This document shows, one piece after another, positions 51,726 through 60,674 of a DNA stretch of 64,000 nt. The DNA is taken from NCBI RefSeq assembly GCF_008039575.1, contig NZ_VDUY01000004.1, positions 62,001-126,000 of the forward strand. Direction: 5' to 3'. This DNA is from Zeimonas arvi. Its GTDB lineage: Bacteria > Pseudomonadota > Gammaproteobacteria > Burkholderiales > Burkholderiaceae_E. Both the position numbers and the translations under genes were made by a program. Within the stretch, counting starts at the first letter, position 1. Each line of letters starts with the position of its first letter. The notes below the pieces were generated by a model, which did no database searches, was not told where the DNA came from, and saw only the letters and a program-made list of their open reading frames with translations.

Positions 51726-54700
51726 CTAAGCCGGACCGGCGGCCAGGGCGTCGCAGCGGCGGGCGTCGAGCCGGTGCCCGGCCGCCCGGAAGCCCCGGGC
51801 CGCGGCGGCGAAGTGTCGCGCCGCGACGGCGGCGTCCTGCCCCCTTGCCCGCGCCATGTGACCTCGCACCTCCTCGAGCGCCGCATGCCAGGCGGGCAGC
51901 CGCATCACCACGTTGGCCAGGTACTCGCAGGACTCGCCGTAGCGTTCGGCGAGCTCGAGTTGCCCGCCTCGCGCCGCGGCGATCGCCGCCGGCACCGCGA
52001 AGGTGATCCGGCAGCCCGGGCAGGTCTCCAGCAGGCCGCGCACCGACTGCTGCGCGTCCTCCAGGGCGGCCAGGCCGGCCTCGGGGTTGGCAGCCAGGCG
52101 CAGGCGAGTGCCGTAGATCCGGTCGAACAGGTGGAAGCCGATGTCGGTCTGCCGGGCCAGGTCGAGCGCCTCGTCGAGCAGGTCGGCGGCTTCGTCGCTC
52201 CGACCGCGCTCCAGCGCGAGCTCCGCGCGCCGCTGCAGCGACAGCGCCTCGCCGACCGCGCCGCCGAAGCGCCTGTGCAGCGCGCCGCCCAGCTTCAGGT
52301 GCTCGTCGGCGGCGTCGATCTCGCCGGCCAGCAGTTCTGCCTCGCCGCGCAGCGTCACCCCGAAGGCGTGGCCGCGGGCCGCGCCGAGGCGACGCGCCTC
52401 GTCGGCGATCGCGTCGGCGAACTCGATCACCTTCGGATAGGGGCTCGCGCCGTACAGGAAGCGTTGCGTCATGCACAGGTGACCGTCGAACACGCGCACC
52501 GCCAGCCCCGGCACGTTGCGTGTTTCCATCAGGTCGGCCCACACGCTGCCGTGCAGTTCGCCGCGCGCGTGGGCGGCTGCGGCCTGCGCCCACGAGGCCA
52601 CCACGATCGAAGCGGTGTCGCCGCTCTCCAGGGCCAGCCTGCGCGCGGCGGCCGCCTTTCGGGTGCCGACGGCCGGGTCGCCGAAGCCCAGCGCCGCGGC
52701 GCCGCTGTAGGCGAGCGCTTCGCACAGCCGGCCCTCCACGGTGACCGGATGCACGCCTTGGAGCACCGCGAGGCCACCCGCCGGGTCGCCCTGCTTCACC
52801 TGGGCCAGCGCGCCCTTGGCGCGCAGTTCGTGCCAGTCCTGTCCGCCGGCCGCGTCGGCGGCCGCCCGGTAGGCAGCCACCGCGGCCGGGTCGCCGACGG
52901 CCTCGAGCGCCTCGGCCCGCATCCGGAGCGCTTCGGCGTGGCCAGGATCGAATTCCAGCAGCGGCTCGAGGTGTCGGAGCACGTCGCCGTAAGCGGCCAG
53001 CCGGACCGCATCGCGCGCCGCCGCAAGCAGGCAGGGCGCGGCCTCGGCCGGGCTGCCGCCGGCCAGCCAGTGCCGGGCGACGAGCCCCGGTGGCGCGCCG
53101 TGCCCGGCCAGTTGCCGGGCCACCTCGCGGTGCATGCGGAGCCGTCGGTGCGGCGGCACCCGCTCGACCAGCGCCTGGCGAAGGAGCGCCTGCCGGAAGC
53201 GGTACTGCATGCCCGACACGACCAGCACGCCGGCCGCGATCGCGGCGTCGAGCAGCGCGCCGGCGCGCGCCTCGTCGCCGTCGGCCAGCGCTGCCACCGT
53301 GCTCGTGTCGAAGGCGTCCGAGACCAGCGCCAGCCGCTCCAGGAGCGGCATCGATGCCTCGTCGACGTCGCACAGCCGCTCGGCGATCGCCTCGCGGGTG
53401 CTCTCGGGCATCCGGGCGCCGGCATCGGCGCAACGTGCCAGTTCGATCGCGGCGAACGGATTGCCCTCGGCCAGCCCGAGGACGCGCTGCGCCAGCGCGT
53501 CTGCGAGCGGCCTGCGTGTCGCCTGCGCGAGCAGCTCGGCGGTCTCGTCCTCGCCGAGCGGACCGAGGTCGATCGCCTCGAGGTGACGGCCCCGGAGCAG
53601 GCGCGCCATGCCGGCCGCCAGCGCCGGGGTCGGGGTCGGCGCCGGATGGCGCAGGGCGAGCACGACGTGGACCGGCCGGCCGCTCGCCGCCAGCTGCAGC
53701 AGCAGGTCGGCGTCGGCTTCGTCGACCAGGTGGGCGTCGTCGACGACCAGGGCGACAGGCGCGCCCCGCGAGGCGGCCAGCAACAGCCGCCGGAACGCGC
53801 CGATCACCTGGTGCCGTCCCAGCGGTCCGGGCAGGGCGGCCGCGGGGGCGGCGAGGTCGGAGAGCATCGCCAGCACCGAGCGGGCCGGGGCGCCGATCGG
53901 GTCGAGCAGGGATCGGTCGTCGCGCAGCAGGCGCTCGGTCGCGGCGGCGGTCACTCCGTAGGGGGATCGGGCCTGGCCGGCGTCGAGCTCGAGCACGGTC
54001 CAGCCCCGATCGCGCGCAAGCCCGGCCAGCTGGGCGCAGAACGCGCTCTTGCCGATGCCGCCGGGGCCGCGCACGAGCAGGCCGCCGGCGCGCTCGCGTT
54101 CAGGGGCGGCGAGCCATCCGGTCGCGCGCACCAGCTCCGCCTGCCGGCCGACGAAGGCCGGCCCCGGCGGATGCAGGCCGGCCACGCATTGCTCGTAGAG
54201 CGCCTCGGTCTCGCGGTCGGGCGGCACGCCGAGCGCGCGTTGCAGCGCGCGGCGCAGCCGGAAATACCAGCGGATCGCGGCCGACCGATTGCCGGCGGCA
54301 AGCTCGCTGCGCATCAGCGCCCGGTGCGCGGGCTCGTCGGTCGGGTCCGCTTCGGCCAGCCGCTCCCACTGAGCGCTCGCGCGCAGCAGTTCCAGGTAGC
54401 GCGCGCGCAGGCGGGCGCGCGGGGCCTCGGCCCAGGCTTCATAGGGCGAGCCGGGCAGCAGTTCGCCGGTCCAGGCATCGGCGGCGGTCGCGCAAGCCCC
54501 CGCGTCGCCCGAGGCCAGGGCTGCGTCGGCGAGCGCCTCGAAGCGCGCGGCGTCGACATCGACTCGCAGCGACGGGCACAGGAGCACCTGGCCTCCTTGC
54601 AGCACGACGGCGTCGGCCCGGCCCAGCGCCTGGCGCGCATGGTGGGCGGCCTTTCTCAGGTTGGCGCCGCCCGCCTCGGCGTCGAGCTGCGGCCACAGGG

Positions 54701-54872
54701 CCTCGATCGCGAGCTCGCGCGGCATCCGACGGCCCGGCGCGAGGCTCAGCCACTGCACGAGCTCCGCCGCCCGGCGGCTGGGCCACTGCTCGGGCGGCAC
54801 GGCAGCGCCATCGATCGTCAGCCGGAAATCTCCCAACAGGCGAATCCGGATGCCTTCGGTCGAATCGCTCAT
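51726..54872 (-). CDS. SARP-type regulator with BTAD, AAA ATPase and TPR-like repeats
   Basis: The 1048-residue protein starts with a winged helix (IRIRLLGDFRLTIDGAAVPP, then WPSRRAAELVQWLSL), followed by a BTAD-like helical domain to about residue 245, an ATPase domain with GPGGIGKSAF near residue 271 and VALVVDDAHLVDEADADLLL as Walker B, then TPR-like helices to the end. This is the layout of large SARP/AfsR- or MalT-like regulators. GGGAGGGC precedes ATG 54872. The divergent small protein and globin genes are the likely targets. Confidence 0.85.
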   Translation of the reverse strand: MSDSTEGIRIRLLGDFRLTIDGAAVPPEQWPSRRAAELVQWLSLAPGRRMPRELAIEALWPQLDAEAGGANLRKAAHHARQALGRADAVVLQGGQVLLCPSLRVDVDAARFEALADAALASGDAGACATAADAWTGELLPGSPYEAWAEAPRARLRARYLELLRASAQWERLAEADPTDEPAHRALMRSELAAGNRSAAIRWYFRLRRALQRALGVPPDRETEALYEQCVAGLHPPGPAFVGRQAELVRATGWLAAPERERAGGLLVRGPGGIGKSAFCAQLAGLARDRGWTVLELDAGQARSPYGVTAAATERLLRDDRSLLDPIGAPARSVLAMLSDLAAPAAALPGPLGRHQVIGAFRRLLLAASRGAPVALVVDDAHLVDEADADLLLQLAASGRPVHVVLALRHPAPTPTPALAAGMARLLRGRHLEAIDLGPLGEDETAELLAQATRRPLADALAQRVLGLAEGNPFAAIELARCADAGARMPESTREAIAERLCDVDEASMPLLERLALVSDAFDTSTVAALADGDEARAGALLDAAIAAGVLVVSGMQYRFRQALLRQALVERVPPHRRLRMHREVARQLAGHGAPPGLVARHWLAGGSPAEAAPCLLAAARDAVRLAAYGDVLRHLEPLLEFDPGHAEALRMRAEALEAVGDPAAVAAYRAAADAAGGQDWHELRAKGALAQVKQGDPAGGLAVLQGVHPVTVEGRLCEALAYSGAAALGFGDPAVGTRKAAAARRLALESGDTASIVVASWAQAAAAHARGELHGSVWADLMETRNVPGLAVRVFDGHLCMTQRFLYGASPYPKVIEFADAIADEARRLGAARGHAFGVTLRGEAELLAGEIDAADEHLKLGGALHRRFGGAVGEALSLQRRAELALERGRSDEAADLLDEALDLARQTDIGFHLFDRIYGTRLRLAANPEAGLAALEDAQQSVRGLLETCPGCRITFAVPAAIAAARGGQLELAERYGESCEYLANVVMRLPAWHAALEEVRGHMARARGQDAAVAARHFAAAARGFRAAGHRLDARRCDALAAGPA

Positions 54873-55053
54873 GCGCCCTCCCTTGTCCCGCAGGAGACAG
54901 GGGAAAGTGTCCTCCCGGCGGGGCCTCCCAACAAGGGGAGCGCGCGTTCGCCGGGAACGGTTGGGGAACGCCCGGCCGCGCAAGCTTCGAAGCGTGCAGG
55001 CCGTCGACGCGCCTGCGGGACCCGGCAGACAGGCCGAACGCGAGGAGACCACC

Positions 55054-55302
55054 ATGAGCCTTTCACGGATCACCTTCTCGACCCCCGAAGGACGCGGGGC
55101 GATGCTGACCTTCACCGAGCCGCTCGCGCCGGCGCGCCTCGACGCGCTGGGCGAAGTCTCGGCCCGGATCCTGCGGGTGCTCGCCGACGGCGGCCCGGGG
55201 CAGGGCGCGCGGCAGGCCGGCGAGGCGGAGTACGCCTCGTGGTTCCGGTCGCGCGCGGGCGAAGCGGAATATGCCTCGTGGCTGGCGCAACTGCGCCATT
55301 GA
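55054..55302 (+). CDS. Small protein with internal GEAEYASW duplication
   Basis: The 82-residue protein begins MSLSRITFSTPEGRGAMLTF and has a helical middle. GEAEYASWF and GEAEYASWL occur in tandem near its end, 12 residues apart. The two DNA copies differ at several third positions, so the repeat is old or selected. CGAGGAG precedes ATG 55054. It is divergent from the SARP-type regulator and 13 bp before the globin gene. No known family is recognised. Confidence 0.65.
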   Translation: MSLSRITFSTPEGRGAMLTFTEPLAPARLDALGEVSARILRVLADGGPGQGARQAGEAEYASWFRSRAGEAEYASWLAQLRH

Positions 55303-55315
55303 CCGGGAGACCGGG

Positions 55316-55675
55316 ATGAACGAGACGCTCTATCAGCGCCTGGGCGGCGCCGAACGGATCTCCTCGATCGTCGAGGAGTCGATCGACCGCCACACCGTGA
55401 ACCCGCTGCTCGCGCCGCGGTTCCGCGGCAAGGACCTGCCGCAGCTGAAGAAGCTCGGCACGCAGTTCTTCTGCGCCGGCATCGGCGGACCGCAGGCCTA
55501 CGAGGGGCGCGACCTGCGGGCCGCGCACGCCGGCCTGAACGTCAGCGAGCAGGAGTTCATCGCCACGGTGGACGACATCGTCGACGCGCTGGCCTCGCAC
55601 GGCGTGGCGCAGGCCGAGACGAACGAGGTCGTCGCGATCCTCTATTCGTTGAAGGGAGACGTGCTGCGCCTTTGA
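55316..55675 (+). CDS. Group 1 truncated haemoglobin
   Basis: The 119-residue protein matches group 1 globins: ETLYQRLGGAERISSIVEES at the N-terminus, GGPQAYEGRDLRAAHAGLNV with the proximal histidine at residue 71, and FIATVDDIVDALASHGV. Such globins bind O2 or NO and may detoxify NO. It starts at ATG 55316 after CCGGGAGACC. It is likely cotranscribed with the small protein upstream. Confidence 0.93.
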   Translation: MNETLYQRLGGAERISSIVEESIDRHTVNPLLAPRFRGKDLPQLKKLGTQFFCAGIGGPQAYEGRDLRAAHAGLNVSEQEFIATVDDIVDALASHGVAQAETNEVVAILYSLKGDVLRL

Positions 55676-55703
55676 GTCGCTCGCGCGCGGCGCCGTGACC
55701 GGT

Positions 55704-56738
55704 TCAAGTCGTCAGATCCAGCCCGATCTTCCCGAACTGCTGGCCGGACTCGAGCCGGCTCAGCGCCTCGTGGACGCGCTCGATGCCGAACTCGCTGTCG
55801 ATCACCGGCACGATGCCGCGCCGCTCGACGAAGCCCAGCAAGTCCTGGAATTCCGACAGGTCGCCCAGCGTGGAGCCGAAGATCTGGAGCTGCCGGATGA
55901 AGATGCGGCGCAGGTCCGCCGGGGGCTGGTCGCCGGTCGTCGCGCCGCAGGTGACCAGGCGTCCGCCGCGCACCAGGGACTTCATCGCCGAGGACCACAC
56001 CGCCTCGCCGACGTTCTCGATCACCACGTCGACCCCGCGGCCGCCGGTGTACGCCATCACCGCCTTCGCCACGTCCTGGGTCTTGCCGTTGATCCCGTGA
56101 TCGGCGCCCATGGCCTGCGCGCGCGCCAGCTTCGCGTCGTCGCGCGAGGTCACGATGACCCGGGCCCCGATCGCCCTGGCCAGCTGCATGGCCGCCAGCG
56201 AGACCCCACCGCCGATGCCGAAGACCAGCACGGTCTCCCAGGGCCTGACCCGCGCCTTGGTGAACAGCATGCGCCAGGCCGTGAGGTGATTGACGCCCAG
56301 GGCCGCGGCCTGCACGTAGCTCAGGTTCGCGGGCATCGGCAAGAGGTTGCGGGCCGGGACGCTGATCCATTGCGCAAAGGTGCCGTCGCGATGCTCGCCC
56401 AGCAACTGCATCCGGGTGCACAGCACGCCCTCGCCGCGCCGGCAGAACTCGCAGCGGCCGCAGGTCACGCCCGGGTACACCACCACCTGCTGCCCGGGCG
56501 ACAGCAGGGTCTCGGTCGCGTCAACCTCCTCCACGACACCGGCGCCGTCCAGCCCCATGACCTGGGGCAGCCGGTGGGTGATGCCCGCGCCGCTGTTGCG
56601 CATGTACAGGTCGACCTGGTTGAGGGTCGCCGCATGCAGGCGCACCAGCGCTTCGCCCGGCTGGCGAACCGGGCGCTCGCACTGCCTGACCTCGACCACC
56701 TCGTTGCCGCCGTGGCCGGTGATGAACGCTGCCTTCAT
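55704..56738 (-). CDS. Zinc-type alcohol dehydrogenase / quinone oxidoreductase
   Basis: The 344-residue medium-chain dehydrogenase has the structural-zinc site CGRCEFCRRGEGVLC near residues 93-107, MGLDGAGVVEEV, GTFAQWISVPA and the Rossmann motif VFGIGGGVSLAAMQLA near residue 170. The usual catalytic-zinc cysteine near residue 40 is replaced by LNQVDLYM, so it may lack catalytic zinc and act as a quinone or enone reductase. It is convergent with the globin gene. AGGAGAAC precedes ATG 56738. Confidence 0.88.
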   Translation of the reverse strand: MKAAFITGHGGNEVVEVRQCERPVRQPGEALVRLHAATLNQVDLYMRNSGAGITHRLPQVMGLDGAGVVEEVDATETLLSPGQQVVVYPGVTCGRCEFCRRGEGVLCTRMQLLGEHRDGTFAQWISVPARNLLPMPANLSYVQAAALGVNHLTAWRMLFTKARVRPWETVLVFGIGGGVSLAAMQLARAIGARVIVTSRDDAKLARAQAMGADHGINGKTQDVAKAVMAYTGGRGVDVVIENVGEAVWSSAMKSLVRGGRLVTCGATTGDQPPADLRRIFIRQLQIFGSTLGDLSEFQDLLGFVERRGIVPVIDSEFGIERVHEALSRLESGQQFGKIGLDLTT

Positions 56739-56877
56739 TCGCTGTTCTCCTGTCGGTCGACGTCCTCTGCGTTCCCAGGGCGGCGCGCCTTCGCATCGGC
56801 AACGGGGACAGTCTCGCCCGGGGATCGCGCGGCGGCAAGGCCCGCGGCCGGCCAGGCCGCGCAGGGCGCCGCCCCGG

Positions 56878-57777
56878 TCAACCGCGCGGCCGAGGCGGCA
56901 GGCTCTTCAGGTACAGGTGAAGCGCGCGCAGGTCCGTGTCGCTCATCTCGCTCAGCGACTCGAAGGGCATGACCTTGACCGCCGTGCCGTCGGGGCGCCG
57001 GCCGGTGCGGAACATCGCGATCATGCTGTCCGCATCGGGGTACAGCGCCAGCGCGGTGCCCTCTCCGGGCGTGAGCTTGGCGGCCGGCGGCCAGTCGGGC
57101 GGGCTGCCCGGGATACGGCCGCCGGCCAGGCCTGCGCCATGGCAGCCCTGGCACATGTTCGCAACGTACTCGCCGTGCGCCACGGTCACGCCCTCGGGGA
57201 CCGGCGCCGATGGCGGCAGCGTGTGGTCGATGCGGGCCGCGGCGTCCTTGATGTAGCCCAGGCCATACAGGGCCCGGACCGGCAGCGGCAGCTCCACGAC
57301 GGCGCCCGCGCCGGCGGTCGGCGGCAGCGCGCGCACGTAGGCGATCAGCGAGGCCAGGTCCTCGTCGGTCAGGCGGTTGTAGTCCTCGCTGGGCATGATC
57401 ATCAGTGCGCGGCCCCGAGGGCTCACGCCGTGACGGATGCTGCGCACCCAGTCCACCTGCCGGTAGTCGGCGACCACGCCGCCCGGCCCGCGCGTGATGT
57501 TGGGGCCCGCGATTCGCAGGCCGGCCCCGTCGTCCAGGAAGAGCCTGCCGGCGCCGTCGGCACCATGGCAGTCGACGCAGCCGCGCGACGCGTACAGGTA
57601 CCTGCCCCGTTCCAGCGCCGCGCCGTCGCTGCGCATTGCCACCGGCTGCACCGGCACGTCCACGCGACGCTGCATCTTCTGCTGGGCCAGGAACAGCCCG
57701 ACGCCCGCCACCCCTGCGGCCAGGGCCGCCAGCCCGACCAGGCCAGCGCCCAGCGCGCGAATCCAGCGCTTGCTCAT
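56878..57777 (-). CDS. Membrane-anchored di-haem cytochrome c
   Basis: The 299-residue protein has an N-terminal membrane helix (residues 8-30) and two cytochrome-c domains with CVDCH near residue 67 and CQGCH near residue 210. Methionine-containing segments ALMIMPSEDYNRL and VKVMPFESLSEMSD supply sixth ligands. This is the layout of cytochrome subunits of membrane alcohol, aldehyde or gluconate-type dehydrogenases. No flavin or PQQ subunit lies next to it; the ADH gene is 139 bp downstream. Confidence 0.9.
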   Translation of the reverse strand: MSKRWIRALGAGLVGLAALAAGVAGVGLFLAQQKMQRRVDVPVQPVAMRSDGAALERGRYLYASRGCVDCHGADGAGRLFLDDGAGLRIAGPNITRGPGGVVADYRQVDWVRSIRHGVSPRGRALMIMPSEDYNRLTDEDLASLIAYVRALPPTAGAGAVVELPLPVRALYGLGYIKDAAARIDHTLPPSAPVPEGVTVAHGEYVANMCQGCHGAGLAGGRIPGSPPDWPPAAKLTPGEGTALALYPDADSMIAMFRTGRRPDGTAVKVMPFESLSEMSDTDLRALHLYLKSLPPRPRG

Positions 57778-57801
57778 CTGTCTTCTCCGTTTCCGTTAAA
57801 A

Positions 57802-57854
57802 TGTGTGTAATGATCAAAAATGCATAGACCATGTAAAAATGAATGCTACACACA
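57802..57854. promoter_or_regulatory. Divergent promoter with TGTGTGTA/TACACACA repeat
   Basis: TGTGTGTA (57802-57809) and TACACACA (57847-57854) are perfect inverted copies across a 37-bp AT-rich spacer, a strong contrast to the GC-rich surroundings. The region lies between the cytochrome c and TetR genes and is the likely TetR operator and promoter region for both. Confidence 0.55.
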
Positions 57855-57862
57855 ATTTCGGA

Positions 57863-58549
57863 ATGCCGTCAATGCCCCCCTTGCCGGCTGCGCTGGCCAG
57901 CGGCCTGCGCCCGCCCGAGCCCAGGCCCGGCAAGCGCGAGCGCACGCGCCTGCAGCTGGTCGAGGCGGCGATCAAGGTGTTCTCGGCGCGCGGCGTGGCG
58001 GGGTCCACGGTGCAGGAGATCGCGTCGGTGGCCGGCATGACGACCGGCACCTTCTACAACCACTTCAATACGCGCGACGACCTGACCCGGGCCGTGGCGG
58101 CCACGCTGATGCACACGCTGTGCGAGCGGATCGCCGAGAGCTTCGAGCACGTGGCCGAAGGCGCCGAGCGGATGGCGATCGGCCAGCGCCGCTACATGTG
58201 GCTGGCCCGGGAGAGCCCGGCCTGGGCGCTGCTGCTGATGGACGTCTCGGCGGTGGCGCCCGAGCTGATCGCCGGGATCCGGTCCTATGTGCTGGCCGAC
58301 CTGCGGCTCGGCGTTCGCCAGAAGAGTTTCCGGATCACCACCGAGGACGCGGCGCTCGACATGATCCAGGGCGCGACCTCGCTGGCCATCCGGCGCATCG
58401 CCACCGGCCAGGCGCGCGACAAGCACGACATCGCCACCGCCACGATGGTGCTCAGGGGCCTCGGCATGCCGGCCGGCGAGGCGGCCGAGGTGGCGCGGCG
58501 GCCGCTGCCGCCGCTGGGCGTGGAGGCGATCAGCGCGACGCGGCGGTGA
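57863..58549 (+). CDS. TetR-family regulator
   Basis: The 228-residue protein has a TetR helix-turn-helix near residues 25-70 (RTRLQLVEAAIKVFSARGV, then TVQEIASVAGMTTGTFYNHF) and a helical ligand domain. It is divergent from the di-haem cytochrome gene and probably controls it. ATG 57863 is one of several in-frame starts (57839, 57872); ATG 57872 has a better-spaced CGGA. Its end overlaps the convergent serine hydrolase gene by 20 bp. Confidence 0.9.
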   Translation: MPSMPPLPAALASGLRPPEPRPGKRERTRLQLVEAAIKVFSARGVAGSTVQEIASVAGMTTGTFYNHFNTRDDLTRAVAATLMHTLCERIAESFEHVAEGAERMAIGQRRYMWLARESPAWALLLMDVSAVAPELIAGIRSYVLADLRLGVRQKSFRITTEDAALDMIQGATSLAIRRIATGQARDKHDIATATMVLRGLGMPAGEAAEVARRPLPPLGVEAISATRR

Positions 58550-59753
58550 CCGGCGCGGTTGGCGTCTCGTCGTCCACCGCCTTCTGCACCGCGCGATAGA
58601 ACGCGTCGCGCGCTTCCTTGGCGGCCGGGTCCGACGCCCCGCCACCCCAGTTCGCGTTCACCGCCACCACCAGCTTGCGCTTCGGGTCGATGAAGATGCC
58701 CTGTCCGAAGATGCCGCGCGCGGCGAAGCTGCCGTCGGCATGGGTCCACCACTGGTAGCCGTAGCCGCGATCGGGTTCGCCGATCGCGGCGCGCTGGGTG
58801 GTGGCCTCGGCGAGCCAGCCCTCGGGCACGATGCTCTGCCCGTTCACGCGCGCGCCGTCGAGGACGAACTGGCCGAAGCGCGCGAAGTCGCGCGTGGCGG
58901 CCTGGATGCAGCAGCCGCTGATCTCCTTGCCGGTGCGGTTCAGGATCCAGGTGGCCTGCTGCTCCATGCCGGCCGGCTTCCAGATCTTCTCCGACAGGTA
59001 CTCGGCGAGCGGCCTCTTCGTGGCCTGGCTCAGCAGGATGCCGACCAGGTTGGTCTCGCCGGTGCTGTAGAGCCAGCGGGTGCCGGCGGGGGCCTCGCGT
59101 GGCAGCTTGCGCAGGTAGCTCACCAGCGCGTCGACGCCCTTGTCCGGCTCGTGGTTGTTGAAGCGGGCCACATCGGAGTCCGGATCACCGTAGTCCTCGT
59201 TCCAACGGATGCCCGAGGTCATCGTCAGCAGCTGGCGGAGGCTCACGTCGTCGTAGGCCGAGCCCTTCATGTCCGCGATGTAGTCGCTGACCTTGTCGTC
59301 CATGCTGCGGATGTGGCCGTCGCGGATCGCGGCGCCCACCAGCGTGGCGGTGATCGACTTGGCCACCGAGAAGCTGGTCCAGCGCCCGGCGGCGTCGAAG
59401 TCGAGGCCGTAGCGCTCCAGGCGCAGCTTGCCGTCGTGCAGGACCACCACTGCCGCGCTGCGCTGGCCGGCCATCCAGGCGTCGACGTCGAGCGGAAGCT
59501 TCAGCGGCGGGCCGGGTGGCAGCGGCCTTGGCGCATCGCCGGCCGGCACCGCGCGGGCCTTGGCCAGGAAGGGCAGCCGGTCGAGTGCGCGGAAGGCCGC
59601 GTCGCGCTGGGTCTGGCTCCAGAACAGGATGTCGCGGTCGGTGGGCAGCGCCATCAGCAGCCCGCGCGTCTCCTTGTCGAGACTGAACCAGCCGGCGGTG
59701 CCGGCGACGGCGAGGACGGCGACCAGGCCGAGGGCGATCTTCCGGAGTTTCAT
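58530..59753 (-). CDS. Serine hydrolase, beta-lactamase/class C esterase family
   Basis: The 407-residue protein has an N-terminal signal or anchor helix, the nucleophile motif SVAKS (SxxK) near residue 130, YSTGE (YxN-type position, here Tyr-Ser-Thr) near residue 232 and GYGYQWWTH near residue 325. This is the pattern of class C beta-lactamase-like esterases and peptidases. The substrate is unknown. ATG 59753 is chosen for the signal helix; an upstream in-frame ATG lies at 59792. Confidence 0.88.
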   Translation of the reverse strand: MKLRKIALGLVAVLAVAGTAGWFSLDKETRGLLMALPTDRDILFWSQTQRDAAFRALDRLPFLAKARAVPAGDAPRPLPPGPPLKLPLDVDAWMAGQRSAAVVVLHDGKLRLERYGLDFDAAGRWTSFSVAKSITATLVGAAIRDGHIRSMDDKVSDYIADMKGSAYDDVSLRQLLTMTSGIRWNEDYGDPDSDVARFNNHEPDKGVDALVSYLRKLPREAPAGTRWLYSTGETNLVGILLSQATKRPLAEYLSEKIWKPAGMEQQATWILNRTGKEISGCCIQAATRDFARFGQFVLDGARVNGQSIVPEGWLAEATTQRAAIGEPDRGYGYQWWTHADGSFAARGIFGQGIFIDPKRKLVVAVNANWGGGASDPAAKEARDAFYRAVQKAVDDETPTAPVTAASR

Positions 59754-59849
59754 CGCGGCGTCGATGGGAGGGCGATGTACCGCATTAGACACGATCCATC
59801 GACACGGGGATGCCGGCGATGGAATCTCGCCTTGCCGGATCGGGGCGTC

Positions 59850-60644
59850 TCAGGCCGCGAGCCCCCAGGCATACGACTCCATCGACAGCATCCCGTACCT
59901 GACCTCGTCGTCGAGCAGCCGGGGCGGCTCGCCCTCGCCGCTGGCGCCCATCGCGACCAGCAGCGGCAGGAAGTGCTCTTCGGTCGGATGCGCGCGCGCG
60001 GCCTCCGGCGCCAGGCTTCGATAGTCGACGAGCGACGCCGAGTCGTGTCGCAACACGGCCTCGCGGACCCATTCGGTGAACCGGGCCACGTAGGGCTCGG
60101 GTCGCGAGGCCGCGCCGCGGAACTCGTGGAGGTTGTGGGTCATGCTGCCCGAGCCCAGGATCGCGATGTCCCGTTCTCGCAGCGGCGCCAGCGCGCGGCC
60201 CAGCTCGAGCGCGCGGGCAGCGTCGAGCGTGTGCGGCAGCGAGAGCTGGAACACCGGCACGCCGGCATCGGGCAACAGGTGCATCAGCGGCACCCAGGCG
60301 CCGTGGTCGAGCCCGCGCTGGTCGTTCTCGGTCGGCCGCCAGCCGGCTTCGCGCAACAGTCCCGCCGTTTCGGCGGCCGCCTCGGGTGCGCCGGGCACGG
60401 GGTAGGCGAGCCGGTAGAGCGCCGGCGGAAAGCCACCGAAGTCGTGGATCGTGGCCGGCCGCTCGGTGGTCATGACTTCCAGCCCGCGCGTCTGCCAGTG
60501 CGGCGACACGACGAGCACCGCGCGCAGGCCGTCCAAGTCGCGGCCGATCTCGCCCAGCTTCGCGCCGAGCGGGCCGGGCTCGAGCGCGAAAGTGGGTGCA
60601 CCGTGCGACACGAAGAGCACCGGGGCGAGCGTCGGGGCAGTCAT
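59850..60644 (-). CDS. DODA-type extradiol dioxygenase (YgiD/LigB family)
   Basis: The 264-residue protein has the class III extradiol pattern: VLFVSHGAPTFAL with the first metal histidine, VVSPHWQTRG, LDHGAWVPLMHL and SGSMTHNLHEFRG. These supply the metal ligands of 4,5-DOPA-type dioxygenases, which open catechol rings. GGAG 6 bp upstream favours ATG 60644 over 60650 and 60656. It is cotranscribed with the DoxX gene 30 bp upstream. Confidence 0.9.
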   Translation of the reverse strand: MTAPTLAPVLFVSHGAPTFALEPGPLGAKLGEIGRDLDGLRAVLVVSPHWQTRGLEVMTTERPATIHDFGGFPPALYRLAYPVPGAPEAAAETAGLLREAGWRPTENDQRGLDHGAWVPLMHLLPDAGVPVFQLSLPHTLDAARALELGRALAPLRERDIAILGSGSMTHNLHEFRGAASRPEPYVARFTEWVREAVLRHDSASLVDYRSLAPEAARAHPTEEHFLPLLVAMGASGEGEPPRLLDDEVRYGMLSMESYAWGLAA

Positions 60645-60674
60645 GACCATCTCCATCGATTGCGTGGTCGCGGC

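Noticed and set aside
51726-55115. Longer 1129-residue start for the SARP-type regulator
   Set aside because: The extra N-terminus crosses the divergent small gene and the leader region; ATG 54872 has a strong ribosome binding site and begins at the conserved winged helix.
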